64,000 nucleotides of DNA from Bacteroidales bacterium (GTDB lineage Bacteria > Bacteroidota > Bacteroidia > Bacteroidales > JAADGE01): the NCBI GenBank assembly GCA_021648725.1, contig JAKISF010000011.1, positions 23,053-87,052 of the forward strand, in the 5' to 3' direction. Every line of letters begins with the position of its first letter. Position 1 is the stretch's first letter. Both the position numbers and the translations under genes were made by a program. The notes under the pieces were generated by a model. The model was not told where the DNA came from. It worked only from the letters and a program-made list of their open reading frames with translations, and ran no database searches. This document shows positions 36,014 to 45,024 of the stretch, in pieces.

Positions 36014-39000
36014 TTATGCTTTTAAAAATTCAATAAAGAACTTTGTGCCTTTGTTTACTTTTGATTCAAACCAAATATCGCCACCTGCACTGTTTACAAT
36101 GTTTTTGACTATTGCCAACCCTATTCCCATACCCGTAGTTTTTGTTGTGAAACTTGGTTCAAAAAGACGGTTTTTTTTATCATTTGGTATTCCTGCTCCG
36201 TTATCTTCAATAATAACTGTTACTTTTGTTTGACCGGTCAGTAATAAAACTTTAATTTTCCCTTTTCTTTTTTTCGGTATTGCTTGTATTGAGTTTTTTA
36301 TTAGGTTAATAAAGACCCTGGACACTTGCTCTTTGTCAGCAATTATATAAATATTATCATTTTTCTTATAATCAAAGCTTATATCAATATTCTCGGTGTT
36401 TTCAAACAAACCGGTAACAGTTTTTAATTTTTGTATAATATTTACTTCTTCGTTTCTTGCTTTGGGCATTTTTGCAAAAGCTGAAAATTCAGATGCAATT
36501 GATGATAATGTATTAATTTGCTCTATAAGAGTTTCAGAAACAGAGTTTAATCGCTTTTCAAAACCTTTAGTATCGTCTATTTTATCGTACCATGTTTTTT
36601 GAAGTAGCTGAATGCTTAATTTCATGGGTGTAAGCGGGTTTTTTATTTCATGAGCAATTTGTTTTGCCATTTCTCTCCACGCACTTTCTCTTTCAGACTC
36701 TGCCAGCTTTTTAACACTGGTTTCAAGCTTACTTACCATTAAATTATATTCTTTTACGAGTGCACCTATTTCATCATCCTTATTATAAATAATCTCTTGT
36801 TGTTTTTTTCCAAGTTGAACTGCTTTAAATTTGCTTTGCAGCATTCTTAGGGGTCTTGTAATTTCTGTTGAAATAATAAAAGCTAAAAATATTGTTAATA
36901 AGAATAATACAACATATAGGTTTAGTGTTGTGATAAGAACATCTGATATGTTTTTTTTAAGTTTGTTGGTTTTAATAAAATAAGGCAAATTGATATATGA
37001 AATAATTTTGTTATTATCATTTTTAAGTGGGATATAAATTGATGAATACTCTAAATTGCCGATTTTTTCTTTGTGAATAAACTCTGTTTTTTTATATAAA
37101 GACATCGCTTTAAAAGCTTCTGAGTCCATTTGTTTGCCTATTAAACCTTTATTGAAAATTTCAGACCTTGAAGTTGCAAGCAGATACCCGTTTAAATCGT
37201 ATAAGTTAATATCAGAGAAGAACACTTGAGAGAATTTAATTAAAAGTTCGTCAAGGTGATCATATCTGTCGGTGTGCCATGCCGGCGTAAGTTCTTCCTC
37301 ATCTTGCAACTTATGTTTTAATTCAACTAAAACAGATTGGATTTTATCTCCTATTTCTTTATCAATGGTTTCTTGATATTGCTTAACTGTATAATAAACT
37401 GTACCGATTCCAAAAATAACAAATGAAATAACAAGAATAAATATCATTGCAAACCTTAGTTGATTTGTAAAATTAAATTTTAACTTTTTAACTACAAATC
37501 TGTAATCTGAGAAAAGAATAGAAATAAATACAAGAAAATTGTAAAAAACGAATAAATAGGCAAATGAAATTATTAAATCAAAAGTCTTTGTTTTTTCCTT
37601 ACTTAATACAATTCTTTGTCCTTTTTTATCGGACAAGACCAAATGGTTGTAGCCGTTTAATTCTATGCTATACCTCTGGTCTGAGCTAATTGCGAAATCT
37701 TTATCTATTAAGTCATAAAAATATTTGCCGGATTTAACGGAGAGAATACCGTTATTATATTTTGCATAAGAATAATTTTCATATTCTGTTTTTGTTTGTG
37801 TGCTTTTATCAATTAATAATTTCGGATACCCAAGGCTTTTTGATATAAGCTTCTCGTTTAGTGTTATATATAAGGTTAGATCTCTGTTGTCAATATATTC
37901 GGGAATTTTTATAACACCTGTATATATTATTTTTCCCGAATTGTCATTTAAGAACCAAAATACTGTATTCTCAACTTTTTTACCAAACTCATTAAATTTG
38001 TTACTATAGTATCCTTGACAATTTAAAGCTTGGTTTGCCGATTCATAAAATTCGGTATTTCCGCACAAGCTAAGTGAAAGGTCATATTTTTCCCAAAAAC
38101 CGTAAAAGTATTTTCGTCTTAAGTATTCGTGAATAATTAAGTCTTGGTCAAAACTGACATTTGTAATCTTATTTATTAAAACCGTATCGTTTACTAACCT
38201 GTTGTTGATTTCTCGTAAAAACCGTTCAGCCATCTCATCTCTTTCATCTGCAAGCCGATTTATTAATATACTTTCTTTTTGTGCTTCTTTTATTCGATTG
38301 TCAGAATGTTCAAAAATGACTATGAAAACAGAAAAGGCAAAAATTATGCTGATAACTGAATAGTATGAATAATCCTGTTTGTAATAACGAATGAATATCA
38401 GAATGACAATAAAAACAATGAATGACAGAACTTGAAATGTGCAAAATTCATTAATAAAATAATAATTTAATATTACGAGAATTAATGACGAAAAAAGCAA
38501 AGTTACTATCGTATTAATTGCTTTTGTTATTCGGCTTGTAAGTTTTATAAAGTGATCCGAAATAATAATAAATGACAAAAATGCAATGCCGATTAAAAGG
38601 TGTGCAAAAAAGGCGTATATATCAAATTCTTTAAGGTTTTGAATGTTGACAGTAATTGTAGAATTTAATAAAAATGCAGAAATTGTTTCGTATATCAATA
38701 AATAGTAGTAAAAAATAACTAAAATGTACCCGAAAATGAATAAATAAATAAAACTTTCATTTTTTTTATTAAGCTTATCAACAATACTTTCGAAAGGTAT
38801 TACCCTAAATAAATTTACAGAAATAAAAACAACGACAGATGCATATATTAACAGTTTTGCAAAAGAAGAAAACGGAAATGTTCCGCTATACAGTTCCCTT
38901 GAATTAAAAGTATTATCAATTAAAAAACCGTTAAACGAAAATTCTGAAATAATTATAAGAATAACAGAAATCCCTACGGTTATTGCAGCACTGATTAAAA

Positions 39001-39712
39001 AAGAGTTTTTTTTATCGGAAATAAATTTTAATAAAATCGTAAAAAAGAATAAAACCGAAATTATTGAAAAATAAAACAGTAAAAACGGTAATTCCGAAGT
39101 TTCATATTCCGAATCAAAATTTTTAGAAGGGATTAATGAAAAAAGATATTTTCCCTCTTTGTTATTGATGTCCCTTCCTATGCTGATAGGTGAAGTTGAC
39201 AAGATTACGGAAGAAGGAATATCTGCACCGATTACAAATTCTGTTTTTAAATACTGATTGTCATAATAATAATTATTCTTAATTTTTAAAAGACCGATAA
39301 TATTACAATCTTTCAAATTAACTTTTGCAACTTCATACCAGCCGTTACCTAATTTAACAATTTTACTATCCCTGAAAACAGAATCATTATAAATATAAGG
39401 AATAGGTACAGTATTGCTTGTCCAAAATTTCAACGAATCATTCTGGTATATTAAAACAGTAAATTTCGAATTTTGATTATTCGTAATTCCTTCAAATAAC
39501 AATCTTATATTACTATCGGAAGAAATGCTTTTTGCAGTTTTTGAAACTATTGTTTCAAGCTCATCTTCAAGGGGATGCAAAATCGACTCAATATATTCTG
39601 TGTCAATAATATAGTTCAATTTACTTTCTTCGTATTTATTTACCAAATAAGATGAAATAAACAAAACTGCAGGAATAATTGCTAATATTATGAGTTTCCG
39701 ATTTTTAGTCAT
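36014..39712 (-). CDS. Giant multi-pass sensor histidine kinase, NtrY-like
   Basis: 1232 residues. One transmembrane helix (about 6-24), an extracytoplasmic domain to about 200, seven or eight further helices (about 205-460), a second soluble domain (about 475-720), two helices (about 725-790), a third sensor-like segment, another helix (about 905-930), HAMP, HisKA with AKQIAHEIKNPLTP (phospho-acceptor His1021) and HATPase_c with NLIKNSIQAIPK, DNGAGIP and TGMGIGLAIVKN. The HEIKNPLTP box is the NtrY/NtrB style. No response regulator is adjacent, so the partner is unlinked. The start overlaps the rlmH stop by 8 bases, so both share a transcript. Confidence 0.88.
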   Translation of the reverse strand: MTKNRKLIILAIIPAVLFISSYLVNKYEESKLNYIIDTEYIESILHPLEDELETIVSKTAKSISSDSNIRLLFEGITNNQNSKFTVLIYQNDSLKFWTSNTVPIPYIYNDSVFRDSKIVKLGNGWYEVAKVNLKDCNIIGLLKIKNNYYYDNQYLKTEFVIGADIPSSVILSTSPISIGRDINNKEGKYLFSLIPSKNFDSEYETSELPFLLFYFSIISVLFFFTILLKFISDKKNSFLISAAITVGISVILIIISEFSFNGFLIDNTFNSRELYSGTFPFSSFAKLLIYASVVVFISVNLFRVIPFESIVDKLNKKNESFIYLFIFGYILVIFYYYLLIYETISAFLLNSTITVNIQNLKEFDIYAFFAHLLIGIAFLSFIIISDHFIKLTSRITKAINTIVTLLFSSLILVILNYYFINEFCTFQVLSFIVFIVILIFIRYYKQDYSYYSVISIIFAFSVFIVIFEHSDNRIKEAQKESILINRLADERDEMAERFLREINNRLVNDTVLINKITNVSFDQDLIIHEYLRRKYFYGFWEKYDLSLSLCGNTEFYESANQALNCQGYYSNKFNEFGKKVENTVFWFLNDNSGKIIYTGVIKIPEYIDNRDLTLYITLNEKLISKSLGYPKLLIDKSTQTKTEYENYSYAKYNNGILSVKSGKYFYDLIDKDFAISSDQRYSIELNGYNHLVLSDKKGQRIVLSKEKTKTFDLIISFAYLFVFYNFLVFISILFSDYRFVVKKLKFNFTNQLRFAMIFILVISFVIFGIGTVYYTVKQYQETIDKEIGDKIQSVLVELKHKLQDEEELTPAWHTDRYDHLDELLIKFSQVFFSDINLYDLNGYLLATSRSEIFNKGLIGKQMDSEAFKAMSLYKKTEFIHKEKIGNLEYSSIYIPLKNDNNKIISYINLPYFIKTNKLKKNISDVLITTLNLYVVLFLLTIFLAFIISTEITRPLRMLQSKFKAVQLGKKQQEIIYNKDDEIGALVKEYNLMVSKLETSVKKLAESERESAWREMAKQIAHEIKNPLTPMKLSIQLLQKTWYDKIDDTKGFEKRLNSVSETLIEQINTLSSIASEFSAFAKMPKARNEEVNIIQKLKTVTGLFENTENIDISFDYKKNDNIYIIADKEQVSRVFINLIKNSIQAIPKKRKGKIKVLLLTGQTKVTVIIEDNGAGIPNDKKNRLFEPSFTTKTTGMGIGLAIVKNIVNSAGGDIWFESKVNKGTKFFIEFLKA

Positions 39713-40178
39713 TATGGTATGGCTCTCCTTTTATAATAGTAAATGCTCTGTATAGTTGTTCTGCAAATAAAAGTCTTACGGGTTGATGCGAGAAAGTCAT
39801 TTTAGATAATGAAATTTTTTCGTTTGCTCTTTTGTAAACTTGCTCCGAAAAACCGTAAGCTCCGCCTATTAAAAAAATAAGATGTTTAACGCCCGTGCTG
39901 TTTTTGTGGCTAATAAACTTTGCAAATTCTCTTGATGTAAATTGCTTGCCTTTTTCGTCAAGTAAAATTAATATGTCATTTTCTTTAATATACTTTAAAA
40001 TTCCCTCTCCTTCTTTTTGTTTTACCGTTTTTAAGGGCATGCTTTTGCTCGCTTTTAAATCTTTTATCGTTTTAATTTCAAAATCAATATAGCGGTTTAT
40101 TCTTTTTTCATATTCCTTTATTCCCTTTTCAAGATAATCAGATGAGGTTTTCCCTGTAAAAAATAATGATAATTTCAC
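39705..40178 (-). CDS. rlmH: 23S rRNA (pseudouridine1915-N3)-methyltransferase RlmH
   Basis: 157 residues, the standard RlmH length. The SPOUT knot is seen in ILLDEKGKQFTSREFAKFI (about 71-89), IFLIGGAYGFSEQVY (about 100-114) and LSKMTFSHQPVRLLFAEQLYRA (ending near residue 145), with the C-terminal YHND. It methylates pseudouridine 1915 in helix 69 of 23S rRNA. The start and length agree with the family. It is the first gene of a two-gene overlap with the histidine kinase, separated from the LURP-one-like gene by a terminator. Confidence 0.95.
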   Translation of the reverse strand: MKLSLFFTGKTSSDYLEKGIKEYEKRINRYIDFEIKTIKDLKASKSMPLKTVKQKEGEGILKYIKENDILILLDEKGKQFTSREFAKFISHKNSTGVKHLIFLIGGAYGFSEQVYKRANEKISLSKMTFSHQPVRLLFAEQLYRAFTIIKGEPYHND

Positions 40179-40240
40179 GGTTTACTGTTTTATACGATAA
40201 AGAATTAATACGAAATTAAGTATATTTTCTTAATGCAAAC

Positions 40241-40283
40241 AAAAAAAAGGATAATTTCAGAACTTTCAGCCGAAATTACCCTT
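40241..40283 (-). terminator. Intrinsic terminator after the LURP-one-like gene
   Basis: Minus strand forms a 14-base stem (AAGGGTAATTTCGG with CTGAAATTATCCTT, two G-T pairs) followed by a T-run. It stops transcription from the 40305 gene before rlmH. Confidence 0.75.
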
Positions 40284-40304
40284 TATCACTTTTTTATAGT
40301 TAAT

Positions 40305-40901
40305 TTATCCTCTTCTTCTTTCTAACAGAAGCATCATCATACTTCCGAGTAGAATCCTTAATTCTTCTCCCGATTCAAATTCGGCAAGTTTATCAATAGA
40401 AAATTTTCTGCCGAAAAAAGATTTTTCTTTTTTTATTCTTGCGACAAGTGTTCCGTCAGGTCTTGTAACTGTGTATTTCGGATTAAATAAATACCCTGTT
40501 AACATTCCTAATAAAGGAACTTCCGAAAGCATTGCATCCATAACTTTTGCAAAAGGATTTTCTTCTTGAATTACTAAATCTTGTCGGTCGTTTTCATCAT
40601 AAAGCTCATATTTTGCTTTCCATAAAGATTTCCAGCCTTTTCTGGCAACTTTGCCGAGGTTTGTTTCTTCTGCATCAGTAAAATTATATGCAGTATTAAA
40701 ATCTAACCACTTATTGGCTTTAATATGATATTTTTCTGTTGATTTAGTTTCGTCAGAAAATACCACCACTTTTTCTTTAAGTTTAAACATTTTTTGTCTG
40801 ACATAAGCAATTGTTTGGTCATTAGCATCTTTTGCCGTAAAATCGTTTGATAAAGTTCCTATTTTAAAGGTAAATTTTAAAGGGTAGTTTAATGTGTCCA
40901 T
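40305..40901 (-). CDS. LURP-one/tubby-like family protein
   Basis: 198 residues, no signal peptide. The pattern KIGTLSNDFTAKDANDQTIAYVRQKMFKLKEK, with ARKGWKSLWKAKYELYD and later KYTVTRPDGTLVARIKKEKSFFGRKFSI, fits the 12-stranded LURP-one-related/tubby C-terminal fold with a central hydrophobic helix (MLSEVPLLGMLTGYLF). Related proteins are scramblase-like or of unknown function; here a cytoplasmic or membrane-associated role is only a guess. It has its own promoter-like box and a terminator, so it is monocistronic. Confidence 0.6.
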   Translation of the reverse strand: MDTLNYPLKFTFKIGTLSNDFTAKDANDQTIAYVRQKMFKLKEKVVVFSDETKSTEKYHIKANKWLDFNTAYNFTDAEETNLGKVARKGWKSLWKAKYELYDENDRQDLVIQEENPFAKVMDAMLSEVPLLGMLTGYLFNPKYTVTRPDGTLVARIKKEKSFFGRKFSIDKLAEFESGEELRILLGSMMMLLLERRRG

Positions 40902-40925
40902 TTTTAGAATATTTAATTAAGAAAA

Positions 40926-40933
40926 CAAAGATA
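40926..40933 (-). promoter_or_regulatory. Putative -7 element for the LURP-one-like gene
   Basis: Minus strand TATCTTTG, exact TAnnTTTG, 24 bases before the ATG at 40901. Confidence 0.5.
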
Positions 40934-41047
40934 GTTTATTTATGGATAGTTTGCAGAATTTTCCTCCGAATAATATTCAAATATTGTAATTTAAACATTA
41001 AAAATCGCATTTGATAGTATTTATTACAGAATTATATGAACTTACTA

Positions 41048-41055
41048 TATATTTG
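41048..41055 (+). promoter_or_regulatory. Putative -7 element for the ABC transporter pair
   Basis: TATATTTG matches TAnnTTTG and lies 17 bases before the ATG at 41073. It probably drives the ABC pair and perhaps the DUF3843 and U32 genes. Confidence 0.45.
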
Positions 41056-41072
41056 CAGCACACAAAACAAAT

Positions 41073-41993
41073 ATGGAAATACTAAGAACACAAAAAGTAG
41101 TAAAGCAATTTGAAAATCACAGAGCTTTATCCGAAATAAGTATAAGTGTTGAAGAAGGAACCGTTTTCGGCTTGTTAGGACCGAACGGTGCAGGAAAAAC
41201 AACTTTAATAAGAATAATTAATCAGATAACTGCACCCGACGAAGGTGAGGTTTTTTTATTTAACGAAAAACTGAAACCGGAACATATAAAAGATATCGGT
41301 TATCTTCCGGAGGAAAGAGGTTTGTATAAAAAAATGAAAGTAGGAGAGCAAGCAATGTATTTTGCACAGCTTAAGGGAATGTCAAAAAATGATGCAAAAG
41401 CAAAGCTTAATAGTTTATTTGATAAATTTGAAATTAACGATTGGTGGAATAAAAAAGTTGAAGAACTTTCAAAAGGCATGCAGCAAAAAGTGCAGTTTAT
41501 AACAACGATTGTTCATGAACCGAAGTTGTTAATTTTTGACGAGCCCTTCAGCGGTTTTGACCCGATTAATGCCGATATTCTGAAAAAAGAAATTCTTGCT
41601 TTAAGAGATAAAGGAACTTCTGTTATTTTTTCAACACACAATATGGCTTCGGTTGAAGAAGTTTGCGACCATATTGCTCTTATAGATAATTCGCATAAGA
41701 TACTTGACGGAAAAGTTTCAGAAATAAAAGAACAGTTCAAATCAAATGTTTTTGAGATTGTTTTTGACGGAAACTTCAATAAATTTTCTGCAAGCTTAAC
41801 GGCTGACTATGAGCTAGTAGAAAACATACAGCAAAACGGAACATCAATAGTAAAAGTAAAACTTTTGAATAAAATAAGTCCGAATGAATTGCTTTCGAAA
41901 ATGTTGCAATTCGGTAAAATAATTTCGTTTAATGAAGTTATTCCGAGTATGCATGATATTTTTGTTAAAGCCGTTAAAGGGAATAATCAATAA
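41073..41993 (+). CDS. ABC transporter ATP-binding protein (NatA-like)
   Basis: 306 residues. Walker A LLGPNGAGKTTLIR (about 34-47), signature LSKGMQQK (about 138-145), Walker B LLIFDEPFSGFDP (about 159-171) and the switch His in FSTHN. The C-terminal part (about 215-300) is the DUF4162-like extension seen in NatA-type ATPases. It is paired with the permease gene 89 bases downstream; together they resemble the Na+ efflux transporter NatAB, though the substrate is uncertain. Confidence 0.88.
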   Translation: MEILRTQKVVKQFENHRALSEISISVEEGTVFGLLGPNGAGKTTLIRIINQITAPDEGEVFLFNEKLKPEHIKDIGYLPEERGLYKKMKVGEQAMYFAQLKGMSKNDAKAKLNSLFDKFEINDWWNKKVEELSKGMQQKVQFITTIVHEPKLLIFDEPFSGFDPINADILKKEILALRDKGTSVIFSTHNMASVEEVCDHIALIDNSHKILDGKVSEIKEQFKSNVFEIVFDGNFNKFSASLTADYELVENIQQNGTSIVKVKLLNKISPNELLSKMLQFGKIISFNEVIPSMHDIFVKAVKGNNQ

Positions 41994-42082
41994 TTTTTTG
42001 TTGCGTTGTTCAATACTAATAAAACAATATGTCGAATAACAAACCAGGCTCATAGCTTCTAAATAATACTAAATAAAAAAAC

Positions 42083-43393
42083 ATGAATAAAATACCGTTA
42101 ATCATAAAACGTGAATATCTTACAAGAGTTAAGAAAAAATCTTTTATTATAATGACGATTGTCGGACCGATATTAATGGCAGCACTTTTTATTGCTCCTG
42201 TTTGGCTGGGAATGATGGATGATAACGAAAAAAAAACAATTTCGGTTTATGATGAATCCGGTAAATATAAAAATGCTTTTGAAGATACCGAAACATTAAC
42301 ATTTCGTTTTTTGGATGAACCGGACATTAAAAAAAGAGAACAAGATTTCTTAGAATCGGGAAATTATGCAATGTTGACAATTTCAGATACAATTAAGAAC
42401 GAATTTGTGCTCTACTCTGAAAAAGCTCCTGATTTAAGTGTAAAAGAACAGATAACGGGAAGAATGGAACGGTTTGTCGAGGCTGAAAATTTCAAAAAAC
42501 TAGGCATTAATAAAGCTGAAATTGATTCTGCAAAAGTTGACATTTATCTCGAAACTTACACACTTACAGAAGAAGGAGTTGAAAAAAGTTCAGCTGAACT
42601 GGGAATTGCAATCGGATTTATTTCTGCATTTGTCATCTATATTTTTATTTTTATGTACGGTGTGCAAGTAATGAAAGGTGTTATTGAAGAAAAAATTAAC
42701 AGAGTAGTGGAAGTTCTTATTTCTTCTGTGAAACCCTTTCAGTTAATGGCAGGTAAAATTATAGGAATTGCTTTGGTTGCATTAACACAGTTTGTTTTGT
42801 GGGCTGTGCTTACCGGAGTAATCGTGAGTTTTGTATATTTTGCTTTCGGAGAAAGTATGATGCCGCAAGGTCAGGATTTAAGTCAAATTCAAAATATGTC
42901 AACTCAACAAATGGAAGAGCTTGTCGGAAATAATCAGTTTTCAGACCTTATTGTCGGATTAATAAATTTTAATTGGTTTGCAATAATCAGCACATTTTTG
43001 GTTTTCTTTGCCGGAGGATACTTGCTTTATTCATCACTTTTTGCAGCAATAGGTGCAGCTGTTGATAATGAAACAGATACACAACAGTTTATGCTTCCGG
43101 TAACAGTTCCTCTTATCTTAGCAATTGTATCAGCTCAAGGGATTGTTAAAAACCCCGACGGAACTTTAGCTTTCTGGCTTTCAATAATTCCGTTTACGTC
43201 TCCGATAATAATGCCTTTACGTGTTGCCATGGGAAGATACGAAGTTTGGGAACTTCTGTTATCGGCAGGTTTGTTGACAGGTGCATTTATTGCAACAGTT
43301 TGGCTTGCCGCAAAAATTTATAAGGTCGGAATTTTAATGTACGGAAAGAAAGTTAGTTATAAAGAACTTTGGAAGTGGTTGAGGTATAAATAA
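42083..43393 (+). CDS. ABC-2 type permease (NatB-like)
   Basis: 436 residues. Transmembrane segment 1 (about 21-43, SFIIMTIVGPILMAALFIAP) is followed by an extracytoplasmic loop to about 170 and five or six helices in the C-terminal half. The typical VMKGVIEEKINRVVEVLISSVKP stretch (about 194-216) precedes the core helices, as in the ABC-2/NatB family. It pairs with the preceding ATPase. The next gene, DUF3843, starts 14 bases on, so one transcript is likely. Confidence 0.88.
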   Translation: MNKIPLIIKREYLTRVKKKSFIIMTIVGPILMAALFIAPVWLGMMDDNEKKTISVYDESGKYKNAFEDTETLTFRFLDEPDIKKREQDFLESGNYAMLTISDTIKNEFVLYSEKAPDLSVKEQITGRMERFVEAENFKKLGINKAEIDSAKVDIYLETYTLTEEGVEKSSAELGIAIGFISAFVIYIFIFMYGVQVMKGVIEEKINRVVEVLISSVKPFQLMAGKIIGIALVALTQFVLWAVLTGVIVSFVYFAFGESMMPQGQDLSQIQNMSTQQMEELVGNNQFSDLIVGLINFNWFAIISTFLVFFAGGYLLYSSLFAAIGAAVDNETDTQQFMLPVTVPLILAIVSAQGIVKNPDGTLAFWLSIIPFTSPIIMPLRVAMGRYEVWELLLSAGLLTGAFIATVWLAAKIYKVGILMYGKKVSYKELWKWLRYK

Positions 43394-43407
43394 TATAACA
43401 ATATAAG

Positions 43408-45003
43408 ATGAAAGACAGAATATATATAAAACAATGGTTAAAATTAAAACCTGAACGAAAATCAAATATAACCGACAGTTATTATTTGAGATTAGCAAAT
43501 AAAATAAAAAAAGAAATAAGTCCGAAAAATACTTTTTTATTTCGTAATTATTTGGGAGAAGAAGATTATAATTTAATGTTTTGTTTCCTCTCTTCATATT
43601 TTGAGGATGTAATTTCGGGTGTAAATATCTGGAAAACATTTGTAAAAAAACATAATGAATTATACGGTAAAAAATTACCGTTTTATAATACTGAAGAATA
43701 TTTTGATGATGAAATAAACATTCAGGATGTTCAGTTATTAATTTGGTATTTTATTAACTCATATGTTGAAGATATGGTAATAAGCCCTTTTAATGATTTT
43801 ATTAAAACTACCGCAACAGAAGTAATGGGTGTTTTTGAAAAAGAATATGAATACGCACCTGAAAATTTGGTGTTGAAAAAACATTATCATATAAATAAAA
43901 CAGAAGAAGATTATTATAAAATAAGAGCAGTCATTGATAAAATACTATACCAAACATGGTTGTTTTATCCTAACACAGGATTGAAATTAGATATCAGAGA
44001 GAAAGAGATTATTGAGGAAAATAAAAAAGAAGGTAATGTAATGAGCTATCTTCAAGAAAACAGAGATATCAGTGTTCATAACGATAAAACAACATTGTTA
44101 AATATGAAAGGCAATGAATGGTTAGCAGAAGTACTTGGGGAAAAGCACCCTTTGTATAAAGATATTTTAGACATTACACAAAAAATAAAAGGCTTCTTTT
44201 ATTATAAGAAACAAGATGGCAGATATATTTATTTAGAGCATATAGCAACAGGCAAGAAGTTTAACTTGTTAAAGTCAACATACGATACACATTATGAGCT
44301 GATTGTAAAAAATACGGTTCTTTATATCGGATTGGTTAAATGGCAAAAGGAATGGTGGTTTTCCGGAATAACATTTATTAATGAATACAGTGCAGAGATT
44401 ATTAAAGAACAAAAGAACAATTTACACGCAAAAAGAGAACTTGATTTCTTAGATTATGATAAAGATGTTCTTATTGACAACTTGAAAAACCAATTTGATG
44501 TGTTTTTGAAATTTAATAACGGTTCTCCCGTTAAGTTTTTATCTGCATCAGAAATAAATAACTTCTTATCCGAATATTTTTCATTTTTTAACAATTCTTT
44601 GAAACTCTCTGAAAAGGAAGAAAAAAAATCAAAGAACAAAATAAAAAATAAAGGATATTCTTTTGATAAAGATGACATGGATTTTTCAGAAGATTCGGAA
44701 AACGCTTTAATTTTTTTCAACGAAAAATCCGGCATTGAGTTAGCATCGGATATAAATAGTGCATTTCCTTCAAAAGAAAATCCTTATTTTGTTGAGGAAG
44801 AAAGCAATGAAAATATAACTTTTTTAATTTTTTCCGATAATTTTTCGAAAGAGTTAGTTCTATACTGTATAAACAATTTTAAAGAAAAATTAAGTTATTT
44901 TAAAAGTAATCCGGGTAAATTATATTTAAAAGACCTTGATTTTTTAATGCGGTTTTATAAAAATGAGAATTATGCTTCAAAACCAAGTATTACTTTAATT
45001 TAA
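43408..45003 (+). CDS. DUF3843-family protein, function unknown
   Basis: 531 residues, no signal peptide or transmembrane segment. The N-terminus IYIKQWLKLKPERKSNITDSYYLRLANKIKK resembles the DUF3843 family, known mainly from Bacteroidota. The middle part is helical and acidic/basic; the C-terminus has charged low-complexity (EKEEKKSKNKIKNKG). No catalytic motif was recognised. It follows the permease by 14 bases and precedes the U32 gene by 21 bases, on the same strand, so it may be co-transcribed with both. Confidence 0.6.
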   Translation: MKDRIYIKQWLKLKPERKSNITDSYYLRLANKIKKEISPKNTFLFRNYLGEEDYNLMFCFLSSYFEDVISGVNIWKTFVKKHNELYGKKLPFYNTEEYFDDEINIQDVQLLIWYFINSYVEDMVISPFNDFIKTTATEVMGVFEKEYEYAPENLVLKKHYHINKTEEDYYKIRAVIDKILYQTWLFYPNTGLKLDIREKEIIEENKKEGNVMSYLQENRDISVHNDKTTLLNMKGNEWLAEVLGEKHPLYKDILDITQKIKGFFYYKKQDGRYIYLEHIATGKKFNLLKSTYDTHYELIVKNTVLYIGLVKWQKEWWFSGITFINEYSAEIIKEQKNNLHAKRELDFLDYDKDVLIDNLKNQFDVFLKFNNGSPVKFLSASEINNFLSEYFSFFNNSLKLSEKEEKKSKNKIKNKGYSFDKDDMDFSEDSENALIFFNEKSGIELASDINSAFPSKENPYFVEEESNENITFLIFSDNFSKELVLYCINNFKEKLSYFKSNPGKLYLKDLDFLMRFYKNENYASKPSITLI

Positions 45004-45024
45004 AAGGAGTAATATAAAACTTAT

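Noticed and set aside
45003..45010. AAAGGAG as a strong ribosome binding site for the U32 gene
   Set aside because: It ends about 15 bases before the ATG, too far for good spacing, and Bacteroidota rarely rely on such sites.
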